This document shows, piece after piece, positions 62,165 through 64,000 of a DNA stretch of 64,000 nucleotides. The notes below the pieces were generated by a model. That model did not search any database. It saw only the letters and a list, made by a program, of their open reading frames with translations, and was not told where the DNA came from. The position numbers and the translations under genes are program-made. The stretch is from NCBI GenBank assembly GCA_964512325.1, contig CAZEGN010000006.1, forward strand, positions 1 to 64,000, in the 5' to 3' direction. This stretch comes from JACQZO01 sp964512325. Lineage in GTDB: Bacteria; Patescibacteriota; Gracilibacteria; RBG-16-42-10. Position 1 is the stretch's first letter, and each line of letters starts with the position of its first letter.

Positions 62165-62192
62165 AGTAACTTGTAATTCGTAATTAGTAATT
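62165..62192. repeat. Heptanucleotide tandem array 9, forming the lexA 3' end (4 units)
   Basis: The units are agtaact, tgtaatt, cgtaatt, agtaatt. On the minus strand the array encodes the last lexA residues (NY) and its TAA stop at 62184-62186. Confidence 0.8.
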
Positions 62193-62795
62193 CCGCAGCA
62201 ATGCGGTCACTACTCCTTGGATAGACAACTCCGACACAGGGTGAAGGTCGGGATAGGCAGGGTTTTCAGCCTTTAAATAGGCATATCTTCCTTCACGCAC
62301 CAAACGTTTTACTGTGCTTTCATTGTCTATTAGTGCCACCACAATATCGCCTCCCTTCGGCTCTTTGTGAAAGTTCACCACAACAGTATCACCAGGCAAA
62401 ATACCCACACCAATCATGCTATCTCCCCTCACCTTTAATAAATAACAAGCCTCTGGATTGGTAACCAAGTTTTCCGCAACTGACACCCAGGTGTCAGGTA
62501 CTTGTTCCTCTAATGTCGCAATGCCGGCAGGCACGCTACCATACATCGGCAAAGTAATATCAGCTTTACGCTCCATCCGCTCTCTAATCTCAGGCAGCAT
62601 ATTAATTCCGCGAGCACGCTTACTTCTGGTTAGCGCTCCCTTTTTCTCTAATGCAATCAAATGCTTCAAAATACCATTATCTGAGCTAACTCCGAGAAAA
62701 AGTCGAATCTCCTTCAAGGTGGGTGAAGCACCAAATTGCAATTGGTACTCACGAATATAGTCTAACAATTCCTGCTGGCGTGCTGTGAGTTTCAT
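62184..62795 (-). CDS. lexA: LexA repressor
   Basis: This SOS transcriptional repressor cleaves itself when RecA is activated. I start it at the ATG at 62795 (MKLTARQQELLDYI), as in other LexA proteins; 203 residues. The winged-helix domain is at 1-70. The scissile bond is Ala90-Gly91 in SVPAG, and the Ser-Lys dyad is S126 (RGDSM) and K163 (STVKR). The last residues come from a heptamer array. dinB follows. Confidence 0.95.
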   Translation of the reverse strand: MKLTARQQELLDYIREYQLQFGASPTLKEIRLFLGVSSDNGILKHLIALEKKGALTRSKRARGINMLPEIRERMERKADITLPMYGSVPAGIATLEEQVPDTWVSVAENLVTNPEACYLLKVRGDSMIGVGILPGDTVVVNFHKEPKGGDIVVALIDNESTVKRLVREGRYAYLKAENPAYPDLHPVSELSIQGVVTALLRNY

Positions 62796-62803
62796 AAACT
62801 TTT

Positions 62804-62869
62804 GGTGAATGGTCACTCCCCATCTTAGGTGAAGATACACTCACTGTAAACTCACCATAAAACAGGTGA
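62804..62869. promoter_or_regulatory. Candidate LexA operators between lexA and the divergent surface gene
   Basis: Three inverted pairs are visible: GGTGA/TCACT (62804-62817), GGTGA/TCACT (62828-62845) and TCACC/GGTGA (62852-62869). They sit in the lexA promoter region. The motif is not a known LexA consensus I can name. Confidence 0.35.
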
Positions 62870-62934
62870 TCTGCAAGCAAATAATCTCGTATCTTGTCTT
62901 GAGAGTGATACACTTAAGGCAATTCTTTTTGTCT

Positions 62935-64000
62935 ATGAAAAAACACTTTTTCCGTTTTAGTTTAGGAGCATTACTGTTGAGTGTGGTGACTATTCCAGCA
63001 CATGCTGTATTTACTATACCAACACCATCATTACAAATCCCAAGTTTACTCACAGGACCAAGTGTAGTCGCTACCTACCCCGGAAATAATGAACGTATTG
63101 TCTCGTCAGTTAATGCAGAACATCACGATCCACTTCCTATAGTAATGGTATTATTCAATGAACCTGTATCAACCACCGCAGCAATAAAAAACGCCATTAC
63201 TATTACTTTTCTTAGTGATAACGGAATGATGTCACGCGACTTTTTCTCAGCTGAGATTATAGATAATGCCCTCTACATAGAATCTACACGTTGGTATTCT
63301 GATGAAGAATATGAAATTACACTGGATGGCACACAGATAAAAAGCAAGAAAACAGGCTCAACTCTAGGTAACAATTATAGTTGGCGCTTCAAAACTGCTA
63401 AGACGCGCTATGTTAACCCGCCTGATCATGAAGAAACAGAACCGCATCCTCAGATATCAGTAACCAAGACCGCTTTATCTCCTATAGTTGAAATATTGAA
63501 CAACGCAGATGCAATTGCAACCTATCGCCTCTCTTTTGTAGCTTATGATGTAAGCGCTCTACGCAATATCACTATCAAAGACGTCCTTCCCCCTGGCTTT
63601 AACTTGGATAGTATTGTCGGAGGCAATGTCAGCAACGGATCTACAGTAAGCACACAAGGCAGCAATAACCTTACTTTTACTATTGCTGGTGAAATAGCAG
63701 GTGGGGACAACTTTTACTTTGATTATCGTGTCAAAGTAAGTGGAGCGGCAGGAGTCGTACCTGCAGGCACTTATCATAATGTAGCTTATGTAAAAGGCTA
63801 TTTCACTCCATCCATCGGCGCAGCTGGCAAATATGGCAATAATAACTTTCGTGGAGGCTTCAATGATAGTAGAGAAGACAAAGACAATATCACCATTACT
63901 CGAAGAACCACTGTTCTACCAACACCTCAAATCAATTCACCCACCCCAGCTCTCCAAACCCCAGTACTGCCAACTTCATCGATAACGCCGCTAGCTACAC
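62935..64000 (+). CDS. Secreted protein with Ig-like and DUF11-like domains, 3' end outside window
   Basis: The frame is open from the ATG at 62935 to the window end (355 codons). A signal peptide is clear: MKKHFFRFSLGALLLSVVTI with likely cleavage after PAHA. Residues of about 40-160 resemble a bacterial Ig-like (Big_5) domain (VVATYPGNNERIVS, MVLFNEPVST, YEITLDG). A DUF11-like repeat follows (ISVTKTALSPIVEIL, ITIKDVLPPGFNLDS, FYFDYRVKVSG). The last visible part is a Pro/Thr-rich linker. It is divergent from lexA. Confidence 0.88.
   Translation, partial: MKKHFFRFSLGALLLSVVTIPAHAVFTIPTPSLQIPSLLTGPSVVATYPGNNERIVSSVNAEHHDPLPIVMVLFNEPVSTTAAIKNAITITFLSDNGMMSRDFFSAEIIDNALYIESTRWYSDEEYEITLDGTQIKSKKTGSTLGNNYSWRFKTAKTRYVNPPDHEETEPHPQISVTKTALSPIVEILNNADAIATYRLSFVAYDVSALRNITIKDVLPPGFNLDSIVGGNVSNGSTVSTQGSNNLTFTIAGEIAGGDNFYFDYRVKVSGAAGVVPAGTYHNVAYVKGYFTPSIGAAGKYGNNNFRGGFNDSREDKDNITITRRTTVLPTPQINSPTPALQTPVLPTSSITPLAT

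Overview
The window reads as a piece of a small-genome bacterium of the Patescibacteria/CPR type. I base this on gene style, not on a search. Core genes are packed in short operons with overlaps of 1 to 20 bases. There are tandem small two-helix TrbC/VirB2-like membrane proteins, very large lineage-specific proteins, a DUF11-repeat surface protein with a sortase-type C-terminus, and few metabolic genes. TGA is used as a normal stop (for example at 15820, 58814 and 60940), so the UGA=Gly code of Gracilibacteria and Absconditabacteria does not apply. I see no transposase, phage gene or CRISPR array.

Layout. 1-11 kb: the 3' part of a protein of at least 2088 residues, then a DUF11-type surface protein split by one in-frame TAA. 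11-15.3 kb: metG, a helical orphan and cysS. 15.4-18.4 kb: two orphan proteins (the second with a possible GGDEF-like region) and lspA. 19-21.6 kb: rpsP, khpA, two TrbC-like proteins, yajQ and a lipoprotein. 21.6-22.9 kb: rplJ-rplL behind a leader with an attenuator-like hairpin. 23-26.9 kb: an orphan, typA and a DedA-type protein. 27.5 kb: tRNA-Glu. 27.8-33.3 kb (minus strand): rpsU-ybeY-ftsA-ftsZ-yggT-yggU and an orphan PEP-utiliser mobile domain. 33.6-43.7 kb: dnaE, mreC, a PEBP protein, mreD, mrdA, rny and a LysM/M23 peptidase. 43.7-47.5 kb: gatCAB and two small membrane proteins. 47.4-50.2 kb (minus): orphan, membrane glycosyltransferase-like protein, O-methyltransferase. 50.3 kb: tRNA-Ala with structured repeats behind it. 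50.8-54.4 kb: histidine phosphatase family, YtxH-like protein, and nrdJ preceded by two NrdR-box-like sites. 54.6-60.9 kb: DHH phosphoesterase, ferredoxin, IscA-like protein, pepA, UbiA-type prenyltransferase, SMR-like protein, ychF and a membrane protein. 61-62.8 kb (minus): lexA-dinB. 62.9 kb to the end: the start of another secreted protein.

The most interesting pattern is in translation initiation. I read the sequence upstream of every start I call (about 54). Only rpsU, which encodes ribosomal protein bS21, carries a strong Shine-Dalgarno sequence at proper spacing. Almost all others have none, often sit on very short leaders, and have T immediately before the start codon (about 40 cases). 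In Bacteroidia, bS21 helps hide the anti-SD of the ribosome and rpsU keeps a strong SD, which permits autoregulation by bS21-free ribosomes. The same logic may operate here, and here rpsU heads an operon that contains ftsA and ftsZ.

The long intergenic regions are not empty. At least ten hold degenerate tandem arrays with an exact 7-base period, resembling the STRR repeats of cyanobacteria. Some of these arrays encode the C-terminal residues and stop codons of genes. A second dispersed element of about 75 bp occurs three times, and a structured repeat pair follows tRNA-Ala.
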